From positions 496,001 through 560,000 of the forward strand of contig NZ_JAIVFT010000002.1 of NCBI RefSeq assembly GCF_020829665.1: DNA of 64,000 bases. The letters are read 5' to 3'. Shown here in pieces: positions 9,143 to 18,839 of this stretch. Origin of the DNA: Nostoc sp. CHAB 5824. Its GTDB lineage: Bacteria; Cyanobacteriota; Cyanobacteriia; Cyanobacteriales; Nostocaceae. The notes beneath the pieces were generated by a model that was given only the letters and a program-made list of their open reading frames with translations, searched no databases and was not told the DNA's origin. Position numbers and translations under genes: made by a program. Numbering within the stretch: the first letter of the stretch is position 1; every line of letters begins with the position of its first letter.

Positions 9143-9691
9143 ATGTCTCGTATTGGTAAACGTCCAATTACTATTCCCGCCAAAGTCCAAGTGGCGATCG
9201 ATGGTACGAAGATTGTGGTGAAAGGCCCGAAAGGAGAACTTTCTCGCACTCTAGCAGCTAATGTCTCACTCTCTCAAGAGGGAGAAATATTACAGGTAAA
9301 TCGTCGGGATGAAACTCGTACCTCAAAGCAACTGCACGGCTTAAGCCGCACTTTAGTGGCCAATATGGTTGAGGGAGTTTCTCAAGGTTTTCAACGCCGT
9401 TTGGAAATTCAAGGCGTTGGTTACCGGGCACAAGTTCAAGGGCGTAACCTAGTTTTGAATATGGGTTACAGCCATCAGGTGCAAATTGAACCACCAGAAG
9501 GAATTCAGTTTGCCGTAGAAGGTACCACTAACGTTATTGTCAGCGGCTATGACAAAGAAATCGTAGGTAACACAGCCGCAAAAATTCGTGCTGTTCGTCC
9601 ACCAGAACCTTACAAAGGTAAAGGCATTCGCTATGCCGGTGAAGTGGTCAGACGGAAAGCTGGTAAGACTGGTAAGGGTGGTAAGAAGTAG
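9143..9691 (+). CDS. rplF: 50S ribosomal protein L6
   Basis: L6 sits near the GTPase-associated centre. The 182-residue protein starts [20 protein letters not shown] and carries the C-terminal signature [20 protein letters not shown]. The start is ATG within a few bases of the repeat. Only two bases separate its stop from rplR. Confidence 0.97.
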   Translation: MSRIGKRPITIPAKVQVAIDGTKIVVKGPKGELSRTLAANVSLSQEGEILQVNRRDETRTSKQLHGLSRTLVANMVEGVSQGFQRRLEIQGVGYRAQVQGRNLVLNMGYSHQVQIEPPEGIQFAVEGTTNVIVSGYDKEIVGNTAAKIRAVRPPEPYKGKGIRYAGEVVRRKAGKTGKGGKK

Positions 9692-9693
9692 AA

Positions 9694-10056
9694 ATGAAAC
9701 TTACTCGTAGAGAATCAAAAAACCGTCGTCATCGACGTGTTCGTGGCAAAGTTATTGGCTCCCCAGAACGTCCGCGTTTAGCGATATTTCGTTCTAATGA
9801 GCATATTTATGCCCAAATAATTGATGATACTCAGCATCAAACCATCGTGGCAGCATCGACTGTAGAACCAGAACTGAAATCTAGTTTAGCGTCATGTGCA
9901 AACCGCGACGCATCGGTTCAAGTTGGCAAGTTGATCGCAGTGCGATCGCTAGAAAAAGGCATCACCAAAGTAGTCTTTGATCGCGGTGGTAACTTATATC
10001 ATGGTCGTGTAAAAGCACTAGCTGATGCAGCACGCGAGGCTGGTTTAGATTTCTAA
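9694..10056 (+). CDS. rplR: 50S ribosomal protein L18
   Basis: L18 brings 5S rRNA to the central protuberance together with L5. The 120-residue product has [18 protein letters not shown] and the family end [19 protein letters not shown]. It starts with ATG two bases after rplF. The following spacer is an STRR element. Confidence 0.97.
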   Translation: MKLTRRESKNRRHRRVRGKVIGSPERPRLAIFRSNEHIYAQIIDDTQHQTIVAASTVEPELKSSLASCANRDASVQVGKLIAVRSLEKGITKVVFDRGGNLYHGRVKALADAAREAGLDF

Positions 10057-10160
10057 AGTCATTAGTCATTGGTCATTAGTCATTGAACAAATGACAAATG
10101 ACATAGACGCCCTTTGGCGTCTTCCCGTAGGGTAGGACAAATGACAAAAGACAAATGACG
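10057..10160. repeat. STRR element with nested GACGCC module, rplR-rpsE spacer
   Basis: The left arm is GTCATTAGTCATTGGTCATT and the right arms are ACAAATGACAAATGAC-type. The central module (10101-10136) contains a perfect GACGCC/GGCGTC stem with loop CTTT (10106-10121), followed by CTTCCCGTAGGGTAG. It is the sister of the module at 9081-9120. Confidence 0.75.
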
Positions 10161-10179
10161 TTCACCAGAGCACTAAATT

Positions 10180-10707
10180 ATGGCAACAGAGCGTAAAAGT
10201 AGAACAAAGCGTGCCAAAAAAGAAGAAACCACTTGGCAAGAGCGGGTTATCCAAATCCGACGCGTGAGTAAAGTGGTCAAAGGCGGTAAAAAACTCAGCT
10301 TCCGAGCGATCGTTGTCGTCGGTAACGAACGCGGTCAAGTTGGCGTAGGAGTAGGCAAAGCCTCAGATGTAATTGGCGCCGTCAAAAAAGGCGTAGCCGA
10401 CGGCAAAAAACACCTTATTGATATCCCAATCACCAAATCCAACTCCATCCCCCATCCTATTGATGGTGTCGGTGGCGGTGCAAAGGTGATGATGCGCCCA
10501 GCCTCACCTGGTACTGGGGTAATTGCTGGTGGTGCTGTGCGGACTGTGCTGGAATTGGCAGGAGTTCGTAACGTCTTAGCCAAGCAGCTTGGCTCTAACA
10601 ATCCGCTCAATAATGCTAGAGCCGCAGTCAATGCCTTATCTACACTGCGGACTCTTTCTGAAGTCGCGGAAGATCGCGGTATTCCTATTGAAAGTCTCTA
10701 CATTTAG
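10180..10707 (+). CDS. rpsE: 30S ribosomal protein S5
   Basis: S5 takes part in decoding accuracy and the mRNA entry site. The 175-residue protein has the double-stranded RNA binding part [20 protein letters not shown] and [19 protein letters not shown]. It is followed by rplO after 47 bp. The rpmD (L30) gene usual at this place in many bacteria is not present. Confidence 0.97.
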   Translation: MATERKSRTKRAKKEETTWQERVIQIRRVSKVVKGGKKLSFRAIVVVGNERGQVGVGVGKASDVIGAVKKGVADGKKHLIDIPITKSNSIPHPIDGVGGGAKVMMRPASPGTGVIAGGAVRTVLELAGVRNVLAKQLGSNNPLNNARAAVNALSTLRTLSEVAEDRGIPIESLYI

Positions 10708-10754
10708 TAGAGTCCACTTACAGAGCTTTTGTGTAAACAAGTACTAATTACATC

Positions 10755-11198
10755 ATGAGACTCAACGATGTTAAGCCGCAAAAAGGCTCAAAAAAACGCA
10801 AGCGGCGTGTAGCCAGAGGTATTTCTGCCGGTCAAGGTGCCAGTGCTGGTCTAGGTATGCGAGGTCAAAAGTCTCGCTCTGGTAGCGGGACTCGGCCAGG
10901 TTTTGAAGGTGGTCAACAGCCATTGTACCGCCGCTTACCTAAGCTGAAGGGCTTTCCGATTGTGAATCAGAAGATTTACACTACGATTAATGTAGAGAAG
11001 CTAGCCTCCCTTCCCGCTAATACGGAAGTAACTTTGACCTCCTTAAAGGCGTCAGGTATTCTTACTGCTGTCAAGGGGCCATTGAAAATTTTAGGTAACG
11101 GGGAATTGAGCACTCCGCTCAAAGTACAAGCGGCAGCTTTCACAGGTACAGCTCGTAGCAAAATTGAGGCAGCTGGTGGGAGTTGTGAAGTCTTATGA
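10755..11198 (+). CDS. rplO: 50S ribosomal protein L15
   Basis: L15 is a late-assembly protein with an extended basic N-terminus. The 147-residue product begins [20 protein letters not shown] and has the glycine-rich [20 protein letters not shown] and [19 protein letters not shown] motifs. It is upstream of secY by 74 bp, the standard order. Confidence 0.97.
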   Translation: MRLNDVKPQKGSKKRKRRVARGISAGQGASAGLGMRGQKSRSGSGTRPGFEGGQQPLYRRLPKLKGFPIVNQKIYTTINVEKLASLPANTEVTLTSLKASGILTAVKGPLKILGNGELSTPLKVQAAAFTGTARSKIEAAGGSCEVL

Positions 11199-11272
11199 GT
11201 GAGCCGGAACAGCGCACTTAAATGGAAGCCAACTCGCTGTCAGCGCCTGGTTCACTATAAAGGTAGCACTCT

Positions 11273-12583
11273 ATGATCAGTCGAGATAAAGCCCCAACGG
11301 CTCAAGAAACTTTTATGCAGATGGCACAGGCAGCTGGCCTCAGAGGTAGGCTGCTTGTCACCGTCGGGATTTTAATTTTGGTTCGCCTAGGCATCTTCTT
11401 GCCCGTACCAGGGATTGATAGACCGAGATTTGCCGAAGCCATATCGGGCAGTAATTCCATATTCGGGTTATTGGATATATTTTCCGGGCGAGGACTTTCG
11501 ACTTTGGGAGTCTTTGCTTTAGGAATTTTGCCCTTTATTAATGCGTCTATTATCATCCAATTGCTCACCGCTGCAATTCCATCTTTAGAAAATTTACAGA
11601 AAAATGAAGGCGAAGCAGGTCGGCGAAAGATATCACAAATTACCCGCTATGTCACGGTAGGTTGGGCGATTCTTCAAAGTGTAGCTTTTTCGTCATTATT
11701 CCTCCAGCAATTTGCCTTAAAGCCAGGGCCAATTTTCGTAGCTGAAACTGCGATCGCTCTGACTGCTGGTTCCATGTTCGTCATGTGGGCATCAGAACTC
11801 ATTACAGAACGTGGTATTGGTAACGGCGCATCATTGCTGATTTTTGTCAACATTGTCGCGTCATTGCCAAAAGCCTTAGGCGATACCATCGACTTGGTGC
11901 AAGTCGGTGGTCGGGAAACAGTGGGGCGTGTGATAGTGCTACTCTTAGTTTTCCTGGCAACAATTGTTGGTATTGTGATTGTGCAGGAAGGAATGCGCCG
12001 CATCCCCATTATTTCAGCTCGTCGCCAAGTAGGTCGGCGAGTTTTAGCAGAGCAGCGTAGCTATCTGCCCCTGCGACTAAATCAAGGTGGCGTGATGCCA
12101 ATTATTTTTGCTGCTGCCATCCTCAGTTTGCCACTGCTGATCGCCAATTTTACTAAAAATGCCGAATTGGCAAATATAGTTAACACTTATCTGAGTCCAA
12201 GCGGTTCTAGCTCCTGGGTCTATGCCTTGGTCTACATGATTTCCATCGTTTTCTTCAGCTACTTTTATTCTTCATTGATTCTCAACCCAGTAGATGTGGC
12301 GCAAAACTTGAAGAAAATGGGTTCTAGTATTCCTGGCATTCGTCCCGGCAAGGCAACTAGCGAGTATATCGAACGCGTGTCCAACCGACTCACTTTTTTA
12401 GGTGCGATCTTTTTGGGCTTGGTTGCTATTATCCCCACCGCCGTGGAAAGCGCTTTGAATGTAAAAACTTTCCAGGGAATAGGTGCTACCTCTTTGTTAA
12501 TTTTAGTTGGTGTGGCAATTGAGACAGCTAAACAAGTCCAAACTTATGTAATCTCTCAGCGTTATGAAGGAATGGTGAAATAA
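11273..12583 (+). CDS. secY: Preprotein translocase subunit SecY
   Basis: SecY is the channel of the Sec translocon in plasma and thylakoid membranes, working with SecE and SecG (secG is at 27430). The 436-residue protein shows about ten hydrophobic segments, the plug/TM2 region [20 protein letters not shown], and the cytosolic loop [19 protein letters not shown]. It starts with ATG behind AAAGGTAG. The C-terminus RYEGMVK is typical for cyanobacteria. adk follows two bases later. Confidence 0.97.
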   Translation: MISRDKAPTAQETFMQMAQAAGLRGRLLVTVGILILVRLGIFLPVPGIDRPRFAEAISGSNSIFGLLDIFSGRGLSTLGVFALGILPFINASIIIQLLTAAIPSLENLQKNEGEAGRRKISQITRYVTVGWAILQSVAFSSLFLQQFALKPGPIFVAETAIALTAGSMFVMWASELITERGIGNGASLLIFVNIVASLPKALGDTIDLVQVGGRETVGRVIVLLLVFLATIVGIVIVQEGMRRIPIISARRQVGRRVLAEQRSYLPLRLNQGGVMPIIFAAAILSLPLLIANFTKNAELANIVNTYLSPSGSSSWVYALVYMISIVFFSYFYSSLILNPVDVAQNLKKMGSSIPGIRPGKATSEYIERVSNRLTFLGAIFLGLVAIIPTAVESALNVKTFQGIGATSLLILVGVAIETAKQVQTYVISQRYEGMVK

Positions 12584-12585
12584 TA

Positions 12586-13140
12586 GTGACGCGATTAATC
12601 TTCTTGGGGCCACCTGGAGCGGGTAAAGGAACACAAGCTCAAACTTTGGCTGAACACTTGAATATTCCCCATATTTCTACTGGTGAAATATTAAGACAAG
12701 CCATGAAAGAGCAAACTCCTTTGGGAATCAAGGCTCAAGGTTATGTTGATAGCGGTGAGTTAGTACCCGATCAGCTAGTGCAGGACTTGGTACAGGAGCG
12801 CCTCAGTCAACCAGATGCCAAAAATGGTTGGATTCTTGATGGTTTTCCCCGCAAAGTGACCCAAGCAGGTTTTCTAGAAGAATTGCTGGAAACAATACAT
12901 CAAAGTGGCGAAAGGGTAGTCAATCTAGATGCACCAGATGAAGTTGTGATCGCACGTTTGCTTGCTAGAGGACGAAAAGATGATACCGAAGAGGTGATTC
13001 GTCGTCGTTTAGAAGTGTACCGCGCTGAAACTGAACCCTTAATTGCTTATTACGGCGATCGCCAAAAACTTTTAACAGTAAATGGCAATCAGTCCCAAGA
13101 AGATGTCACTAGTGAACTCCAACAGGTAATAACTTCCTAA
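12586..13140 (+). CDS. adk: Adenylate kinase
   Basis: This enzyme interconverts ATP plus AMP and two ADP. The 184-residue protein has the P-loop GPPGAGKGT at 8-16, [10 protein letters not shown] for AMP binding, and [10 protein letters not shown]. It is the short-lid type: the zinc-binding lid seen in long forms is replaced by [15 protein letters not shown]. It starts with GTG two bases after secY, so co-translation is likely. Confidence 0.96.
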   Translation: MTRLIFLGPPGAGKGTQAQTLAEHLNIPHISTGEILRQAMKEQTPLGIKAQGYVDSGELVPDQLVQDLVQERLSQPDAKNGWILDGFPRKVTQAGFLEELLETIHQSGERVVNLDAPDEVVIARLLARGRKDDTEEVIRRRLEVYRAETEPLIAYYGDRQKLLTVNGNQSQEDVTSELQQVITS

Positions 13141-13318
13141 CTTGAGAAGAGGGAGTAGAGCATTCACCACTCAATACTCCCCACTCCCCCTACGAAGAAG
13201 CAGATCAATTTTAGCTAAGATATATTAATAAACTGTTGATATATTTCTTAAAGTGTGTTCTCTTGCAGATGAAGTGCTGCAACTGAACACGAAATTGTTG
13301 AGTTGAGGAAAAAACAAA

Positions 13319-13543
13319 TTGTCTAAGCAAGATTTGATTGAAATGGAAGGCACGGTTACAGAGTCCCTGCCCAATGCGATGTTTCGCGTTGACTTGGACA
13401 ATGGATTTAACGTGCTAGCTCACATTTCCGGCAAGATTCGCCGCAATTATATCAAGATTTTGCCCGGCGATCGCGTCAAGGTAGAGTTAACTCCTTACGA
13501 CTTGACCAAAGGCAGAATTACCTATCGCTTGCGTAAGAAGTAA
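13319..13543 (+). CDS. infA: Translation initiation factor IF-1
   Basis: IF-1 blocks the A site during 30S initiation. The 74-residue OB-fold protein [20 protein letters not shown] and [20 protein letters not shown] is almost invariant in the family. The start is a rare TTG at 13319, behind TTGAGGAA. The family N-terminus (MSKQDLIEM) requires this codon, since the next ATG would remove eight conserved residues. Confidence 0.96.
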
Positions 13544-13623
13544 GTATATGTAGAGAATTTTACCATAAAACCATTTTTTGGACTGTATTAATAGTCAATT
13601 GACTGGTTTAATTTCCCTAGAAA

Positions 13624-13632
13624 TGCTATAAT
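13624..13632 (+). promoter_or_regulatory. Extended -10 promoter candidate before rpmJ
   Basis: TGCTATAAT is a perfect extended -10 box (TG-N-TATAAT) 30 bp before the rpmJ start codon. A TTGACT lies 22 bp further upstream, too far for a normal -35. It may give internal transcription of rpmJ-rpsM-rpsK. No start-site data are available. Confidence 0.4.
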
Positions 13633-13661
13633 TTAATATTTGGAGTCAAAAAATAAAAGGC

Positions 13662-13775
13662 ATGAAAGTTAGAGCCTCAGTCAAGAAAATCTGTGAAAAG
13701 TGTAACGTGATCAAACGTCGTGGTCGCGTTATGGTGATCTGCGTGAACCCCAAGCACAAGCAACGTCAAGGGTAA
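13662..13775 (+). CDS. rpmJ: 50S ribosomal protein L36
   Basis: A 37-residue zinc-ribbon protein: [20 protein letters not shown], then [17 protein letters not shown]. The ligands C11, C14, C27 and H32 are all present, so this is the zinc-binding (C+) form. It starts with ATG preceded by AAAAGG. It lies between infA and rpsM, its standard place. Confidence 0.96.
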   Translation: MKVRASVKKICEKCNVIKRRGRVMVICVNPKHKQRQG

Positions 13776-13830
13776 CGCTCTTACCAACAGAGCCAGTTCC
13801 AACCCGCATATCATGATTATTAAAACGAAA

Positions 13831-13850
13831 AGACGCGATTAATCACGTTT
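13831..13850. repeat. Degenerate GACGCGATTAATCGCGTC palindrome
   Basis: GACGCGATTAATCACG is a one-sided variant of the 18-bp palindrome found complete at 45984-46001 and nearly complete at 17335-17351. It lies in the 118-bp rpmJ-rpsM spacer. Confidence 0.6.
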
Positions 13851-13893
13851 TTCTAACCAACAGCAATTGCGAAAACAATAGGGAGAGTTCATT

Positions 13894-14274
13894 GTGGCAC
13901 GGATTGCCGGAGTAGACCTTCCACGCGATAAGCGCGTCGAGATCGGTCTGACTTACATCTACGGAATTGGTTTATCACGCGCTCAAGAAATTATAGCGGC
14001 TACTGGTGTGAACCCAGACACCCGCGTTAAGGACTTAAGTGATGCCGATGTAACAGCCCTGCGAGGCGAAATAGAAACCAACTATCAAGTTGAAGGCGAC
14101 TTGCGGCGCTTGGAGTCTTTGAACATCAAGCGCTTAGTTGACATTGGTACTTACAGAGGGCGTCGTCATCGCATGGGCTTACCAGTCAGAGGACAAAGAA
14201 CTCGCACCAATGCCAGAACCCGTCGAGGCAGAAGGCAGACAGTGGCTGGTAAGAAGAAGGCTCCAGGGAAATAA
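13894..14274 (+). CDS. rpsM: 30S ribosomal protein S13
   Basis: S13 contacts the P-site tRNA and forms inter-subunit bridges. The 126-residue protein begins [20 protein letters not shown] and contains the C-terminal family motif [20 protein letters not shown]. It starts with GTG behind AGGGAG. It is followed by rpsK 54 bp later. Confidence 0.97.
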   Translation: MARIAGVDLPRDKRVEIGLTYIYGIGLSRAQEIIAATGVNPDTRVKDLSDADVTALRGEIETNYQVEGDLRRLESLNIKRLVDIGTYRGRRHRMGLPVRGQRTRTNARTRRGRRQTVAGKKKAPGK

Positions 14275-14328
14275 TTTTGCAATGCTTGCTAATCAGAGCA
14301 AGTTTTACCTTAAATCAACTAAACAAGT

Positions 14329-14724
14329 ATGGCGAGACAACCAACTAAAAAATCCGGGAGCAAGAAGCAGAAACGGAATGTACCCAGTGGGATGGCCTAC
14401 ATCCAGTCTACTTTCAACAATAGCATTGTCACCATTACCGATCAAAATGGAGATGTAATCTCTTGGGCTAGTGCTGGTTCTAGCGGTTTTAAGGGAGCAA
14501 AAAAGGGAACTCCCTTTGCAGCGCAAACCGCTGCTGAAAGTGCAGCCCGTCGAGCCATTGATCAAGGAATGCGTCAAATTGAGGTAATGGTCAGTGGGCC
14601 AGGAGCAGGTAGAGAAACTGCTATCCGGGCACTTCAAGGAGCAGGGCTGGAAATTACACTCATTCGGGATATTACCCCCATTCCTCATAATGGTTGCCGT
14701 CCACCCAAGCGCCGTCGAGTTTAA
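14329..14724 (+). CDS. rpsK: 30S ribosomal protein S11
   Basis: S11 helps select correct tRNA at the E/P site platform. The 131-residue product has [20 protein letters not shown], the glycine-rich [19 protein letters not shown], and ends in [12 protein letters not shown], all family signatures. The rpsD gene that follows in many bacteria is absent; rpoA comes after a 327-bp gap. Confidence 0.97.
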
Positions 14725-15051
14725 ACACCAAGACTTGGGCATTGAGTAAGAGAAGCTACAACCAAAAAAAGTAAAGTTACTTGCAATGACCGCTTAGGCG
14801 TCTAACGTGCAAACTGTCATTGGGTGAAAGCTTGGGCGATCAGAAGCGCGTCAGATTTTCCCACAGGGAAAGCTGTTAAACTTCGAGAACCCAAAATATT
14901 ATTAGCGCCTGCAAGCTCAATAGGGGCATCAAACTATACGGTAATTTCATACTAGTAGTTTGATAGACCTATAACCTACAGGACATAAAGTCAATTCGGG
15001 AGGCAATTGATTTGTCTGCTAGCAGCACCTTAGAAAAAGGGAGGCTCATCC
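14725..15051 (+). other. 327-bp rpsK-rpoA spacer
   Basis: There is no gene here. The sequence contains a short hairpin TTTCCCACAGGGAAA (14858-14872), a partly complementary pair GCAATGAC...GTCATTGGG near 14783-14823, and AT-rich sequence with a TACTAGTAG stretch before the rpoA ribosome binding site. The size and the hairpins allow an internal promoter or processing site for rpoA-rplQ. Nothing more can be claimed. Confidence 0.4.
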
Positions 15052-15999
15052 GTGGCGCAGTTTCAGATTGAATGTGTAGAGTCGAATACTGAAGAAAGTC
15101 GCAACCATTACAGTAAATTTGTTCTGGAACCTCTAGAACGCGGTCAAGGAACAACGGTTGGCAACGCACTGCGACGAGTTTTACTGTCTAACCTAGAAGG
15201 AACAGCAGTTACAGCAGTGCGGATTGCAGGCGTTTCACACGAGTTTGCTACAGTTCCGGGCGTGCGGGAAGATGTGCTGGAAATCCTCATGAAAATGAAG
15301 GAAGTTATCTTAAAAAACTATTCCTCGCAACCCCAAATTGGTAGATTACTCGTTAACGGGCCAGCAACTATTACTGCGGCGCATTTTGATTTACCTAGTG
15401 AAGTAGAAGTCATCGATCCGACCCAGTATGTAGCCACCATCGCTGAGGGTGGAAAGCTGGAAATGGAATTTCGGATCGAGAAAGGCAAAGGCTATCGCAC
15501 CGTAGAGCGAGGACGTGAGGAAGCCACATCGTTGGATTTTCTCCAAATCGACTCAATATTTATGCCAGTGCGAAAAGTTAACTACAGTGTTGAAGAATCT
15601 CGTGGGGAAGGCTTGATTCCAAAAGACCGACTGCTGTTGGAAGTTTGGACAAATGGCAGTATTTCTCCTCAGGAAGCATTATCTTCGGCCGCCGCGATCT
15701 TGGTAGATTTATTCAATCCGTTGAAAGACATCTCCCTGGAACCAACAGACACAGGCTCAGACATTCCAGACGATCCAACTGCCCAGATACCCATCGAAGA
15801 GTTGCAACTTTCTGTGCGGGCATATAACTGTCTCAAACGGGCACAAGTTAACTCTGTGGCAGACTTGTTGGATTATACCCAAGAAGACCTCTTAGAAATT
15901 AAGAACTTTGGTCAGAAGTCAGCAGAAGAGGTTGTGGAAGCTTTGCAGCGACGCTTGGGCATCACCCTGCCAATGGAAAGAGGCTCTAAACACCCTTAA
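15052..15999 (+). CDS. rpoA: RNA polymerase subunit alpha
   Basis: Alpha dimerises to nucleate RNA polymerase and its C-terminal domain binds UP elements and activators such as NtcA. The 315-residue protein has an N-terminal domain with PLERGQGTTVGNALRRVLLS and a C-terminal domain at about 245-310 with IEELQLSVRAYNCLKRAQVN and the KNFGQKSAEEV helix-hairpin-helix. It starts with GTG behind AAGGGAGG. An acidic linker joins the domains. Confidence 0.98.
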   Translation: MAQFQIECVESNTEESRNHYSKFVLEPLERGQGTTVGNALRRVLLSNLEGTAVTAVRIAGVSHEFATVPGVREDVLEILMKMKEVILKNYSSQPQIGRLLVNGPATITAAHFDLPSEVEVIDPTQYVATIAEGGKLEMEFRIEKGKGYRTVERGREEATSLDFLQIDSIFMPVRKVNYSVEESRGEGLIPKDRLLLEVWTNGSISPQEALSSAAAILVDLFNPLKDISLEPTDTGSDIPDDPTAQIPIEELQLSVRAYNCLKRAQVNSVADLLDYTQEDLLEIKNFGQKSAEEVVEALQRRLGITLPMERGSKHP

Positions 16000-16031
16000 G
16001 AAAAACCGTTCATAATTCATAGTGCATAATT

Positions 16032-16382
16032 ATGCGTCACCGTTGCCGCGTCAAAAAACTCAGTAAACCAGCCGATCAGCGCCGTGCTTTGCTGCGATCG
16101 CTTGCCACCGAGCTGATCCGTCATGGTAAGATCACCACCACTTTAATTAGAGCGAAAGTTCTCCGAAGTGAAGTGGAAAAAATGATTACCCTAGCCAAAA
16201 ATGGCTCTTTGGCAGCACGTCGGGAAGCTCTTGGCTATATCTTCGACAAACAACTGGTTCACGCTCTATTTGAGCAAGCTCCGACTCGATATGGTAATCG
16301 CCAGGGCGGTTATACCCGCATCCTGCATACCGTACCGCGTCGGGGTGATAATGCAAAAATGGCAATAATTGAATTGGTTTAA
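16032..16382 (+). CDS. rplQ: 50S ribosomal protein L17
   Basis: L17 sits near the tunnel exit. The 116-residue protein begins [20 protein letters not shown] and has [20 protein letters not shown] near the end. Position after rpoA is standard. A long STRR element separates it from truA. Confidence 0.97.
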   Translation: MRHRCRVKKLSKPADQRRALLRSLATELIRHGKITTTLIRAKVLRSEVEKMITLAKNGSLAARREALGYIFDKQLVHALFEQAPTRYGNRQGGYTRILHTVPRRGDNAKMAIIELV

Positions 16383-16484
16383 GTCATTAGTCATTGGTCA
16401 TTAGTCATTAGTCATTGGTCATTAGTGAGTAACAAAGGACAAGTGACAAAGGACAAATGACAAAAGACAAAGGACAAAATCTGT
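16383..16484. repeat. STRR element, rplQ-truA spacer
   Basis: Six left-arm AGTCATT/GGTCATT units are followed by GACAAGTGACAAAGGACAAA-type right-arm units. The element fills the whole spacer up to a few bases before the truA ATG. Confidence 0.8.
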
Positions 16485-17333
16485 ATGTTAGAAAGCCACC
16501 AGCCTACACAAACTCATCGAGTAGCCTTGGTAATCCAATACCTGGGCACTCATTTTCATGGCTGGCAACGGCAAAAAAAACAGCGGACAGTCCAAGAAGA
16601 GATTGAAACAGCGATCGCAACTATTCTTGGGCATCATGTGACATTACATGGTGCTGGACGTACTGATTCAGGAGTTCATGCTGCTGCTCAAGTAGCCCAT
16701 TTTGAAGCTACAGGTTTAATTCCGCCTCACAAGTGGGCAACAATCCTAAATAGCTATCTGCCGCCAGATATATTAATTAGGGCTTCAGCTAGTGTCAATA
16801 ACCGTTGGCACGCTCGCTTTAGTGCAGCCTATCGACGGTATCGCTACACAATATACACTGAAGATCGACTTAACCTGTTTGTAAGACCCTTCAGTTGGCA
16901 TTATTATTATGCACCCCTGGATGAATCCTTAATCCAAGCTGCCCTGAAACCTCTCTTGGGAAAGCATCACTTAGCTGCCTTTCACCGTGCAGGCTCAAAG
17001 CGATCGCATTCCTGGGTAGAGGTGCAAGCAGCGGAGTGTCGTCGCAGTGGGCCATTTATCCATATTGAAATACAGGCAGATGGATTTTTATATGGCATGG
17101 TACGGCTGTTGGTAGGGATGCTGGTACAAGTAGGTTCTGAACAACGGACACTTTCTAGCTTCACCGAACTCTGGAAAGAACAACGTCGACAAGAAGTGAA
17201 ACACGCCGCACCGCCCCAAGGCTTGTGCTTGTTGCGAGTCGGCTATCCCGATTTTCCCTTTCCAAAAGAGATTTGGTACGACACCTTGCCAAAGTTCGTC
17301 ACTAGTCAAGAGTCATTAGTCATTGGTCAGTAG
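16485..17333 (+). CDS. truA: tRNA pseudouridine synthase A
   Basis: TruA makes pseudouridine at positions 38-40 of the tRNA anticodon stem. The 282-residue protein has the catalytic motif GAGRTDSGVHA with Asp61, FHGWQRQ near the N-terminus, and a C-terminal GFLYGMVRLLVGML segment. The last dozen residues (FVTSQESLVIGQ) are encoded by the AGTCATT repeat that follows, so the repeat has been taken into the coding frame. Confidence 0.95.
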   Translation: MLESHQPTQTHRVALVIQYLGTHFHGWQRQKKQRTVQEEIETAIATILGHHVTLHGAGRTDSGVHAAAQVAHFEATGLIPPHKWATILNSYLPPDILIRASASVNNRWHARFSAAYRRYRYTIYTEDRLNLFVRPFSWHYYYAPLDESLIQAALKPLLGKHHLAAFHRAGSKRSHSWVEVQAAECRRSGPFIHIEIQADGFLYGMVRLLVGMLVQVGSEQRTLSSFTELWKEQRRQEVKHAAPPQGLCLLRVGYPDFPFPKEIWYDTLPKFVTSQESLVIGQ

Positions 17334-17449
17334 AGACGCGATTAATCGCGCCTGTACAATGGTCATTAGCGAATAACCAAGGACAACTGGCAAAGGACAA
17401 AAGACAATTGACTAATGACAAATTAAAAATGACAAAGGACAAATGACAA
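17300..17449. repeat. STRR element with nested GACGCGATTAATCGCG, truA-rplM
   Basis: The left arm (AGTCAAGAGTCATTAGTCAT) begins inside truA and provides its last codons and stop. At 17335-17351 lies a GACGCGATTAATCGCG module. The right arm of ACAAATG-like units runs into the rplM start codon, whose ATGACAA is itself a repeat unit. Confidence 0.75.
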
Positions 17450-17911
17450 ATGACAACGAGTAAAACATACCTTCCTTCTCAAGCATCCCTTGAGCGTGAG
17501 TGGTACATAGTAGATGCCACTGATAAACGCCTCGGTCGCCTCGCTAGCGAAATAGCTCAGGTATTGAGAGGCAAAAAGAAACCCGAATATACACCCCACT
17601 TAGATACAGGCGACTTCGTAATCGTCATCAATGCCGAGAAAGTAACAGTCACAGGCAAAAAGCGCACTCAAAAGCTTTACCGTCGCCATTCTGGTCGTCC
17701 TGGTGGGATGAAAACTGAAACTTTCGCTAAACTGCAAGGCCGCATACCAGAGCGAATTTTAGAACAAGCTGTTAAAGGTATGCTACCTAAAAATAGCCTG
17801 GGTAAGCAGTTGTTCACAAAGCTGAAAGTTTACGCTGGACCTACGCATCCCCATGATGCTCAAAAACCTAAAGAATTACAAATTAGTACAATTCCTGGAG
17901 AAGAAAATTAA
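17450..17911 (+). CDS. rplM: 50S ribosomal protein L13
   Basis: L13 is an early large-subunit assembly protein. The 153-residue product contains [20 protein letters not shown] and [19 protein letters not shown], typical of the family. The ATG is the last repeat unit of the preceding STRR array (ATGACAA), with no Shine-Dalgarno sequence. Its stop overlaps the rpsI start by one base. Confidence 0.96.
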   Translation: MTTSKTYLPSQASLEREWYIVDATDKRLGRLASEIAQVLRGKKKPEYTPHLDTGDFVIVINAEKVTVTGKKRTQKLYRRHSGRPGGMKTETFAKLQGRIPERILEQAVKGMLPKNSLGKQLFTKLKVYAGPTHPHDAQKPKELQISTIPGEEN

Positions 17912-18327
17912 TGGTAGTAGCAGATGCTAATAGCGGTCGCGCCGTATACTGGGGTACTGGCCGTCGTAAGAACGCAGTAGCAAGGGTACGCTTGGTTCCA
18001 GGCACTGGTCAACTGACTGTGAACGGTAAAGATGGAAACTTGTATTTCCAATTCAATGCCAACTACTTAGGAGTCATCAAAGCACCCCTAGAAACTCTGG
18101 GACTAGAAAACGAATATGACATTTTGGTGAAAGCAGAAGGCGGCGGCTTGACCGGACAGGCTGATTCTGTTCGTTTGGGAGTTGCTCGTGCTTTGTGCCA
18201 ACTAGACCCAGACAACCGCCCACCTTTGAAAACCGAAGGTTATTTGACTCGCGATCCGAGAGCAAAAGAGCGGAAGAAATATGGTTTACATAAAGCTCGG
18301 AAAGCACCTCAGTACTCTAAGAGATAA
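17911..18327 (+). CDS. rpsI: 30S ribosomal protein S9
   Basis: S9 reaches the P-site tRNA with its C-terminal tail. The 138-residue product has [20 protein letters not shown] and ends [20 protein letters not shown], the universal S9 tail. It starts with ATG overlapping the rplM stop, so the L13-S9 pair is translationally linked as usual. Confidence 0.97.
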   Translation: MVVADANSGRAVYWGTGRRKNAVARVRLVPGTGQLTVNGKDGNLYFQFNANYLGVIKAPLETLGLENEYDILVKAEGGGLTGQADSVRLGVARALCQLDPDNRPPLKTEGYLTRDPRAKERKKYGLHKARKAPQYSKR

Positions 18328-18331
18328 GCGA

Positions 18332-18355
18332 TTGGGTACTGGGTACTGGGTACCG
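18332..18355. repeat. Three GGGTACT heptamers
   Basis: Three consecutive TGGGTAC-type units lie just after rpsI. This is a small STRR-like tract of a sequence different from the AGTCATT family. Confidence 0.6.
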
Positions 18356-18493
18356 GAGATTAAGTATAGAGAATTGAGTCTTGGGAAAAGTCTGTTATTT
18401 TCATCTTTCCCATCCTATTCCCCAGTCCCTAATTCCTAGCTCCAATTGAAGCCTGAAAGTTATAATTGATATAGATTCATCACAAAAAGAACA

Positions 18494-18736
18494 ATGGCTA
18501 AAGCTGATATTCACCCCAAGTGGTATCCAGATGCTAAAGTTTACTGCAACGGTCAAGTTGTTATGACCATTGGCTCTACCAAGCCAGAATTGCATGTAGA
18601 TGTTTGGTCTGGAAATCACCCATTTTACACCGGCACTCAGAAGATTATTGACACTGAGGGTCGAGTAGAGCGCTTCCTCCGCAAGTACGGTATGAGTAGC
18701 ACTCAAACATCTGGCGACGATCAAAACAAAAAGTAG
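18494..18736 (+). CDS. rpmE: 50S ribosomal protein L31
   Basis: L31 bridges the subunits at the central protuberance. The 80-residue protein reads MAKADIHPKWYPDAKVYCNG, then HPFYTGTQKIIDTEGRVERF. The CxxC and second pair of cysteines of zinc-binding L31 are not visible (one Cys at 18), so this is the zinc-independent (C-) form. Confidence 0.94.
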   Translation: MAKADIHPKWYPDAKVYCNGQVVMTIGSTKPELHVDVWSGNHPFYTGTQKIIDTEGRVERFLRKYGMSSTQTSGDDQNKK

Positions 18737-18839
18737 CGGGTTGGCTCTGCTGTTAACGACGGCCCTGCATCAGCTGGGTCGATTTTTATTTATATGCTCG
18801 AGCCAATTTGTTATTTTTTAAGGAGCGATCGCAATCGTC

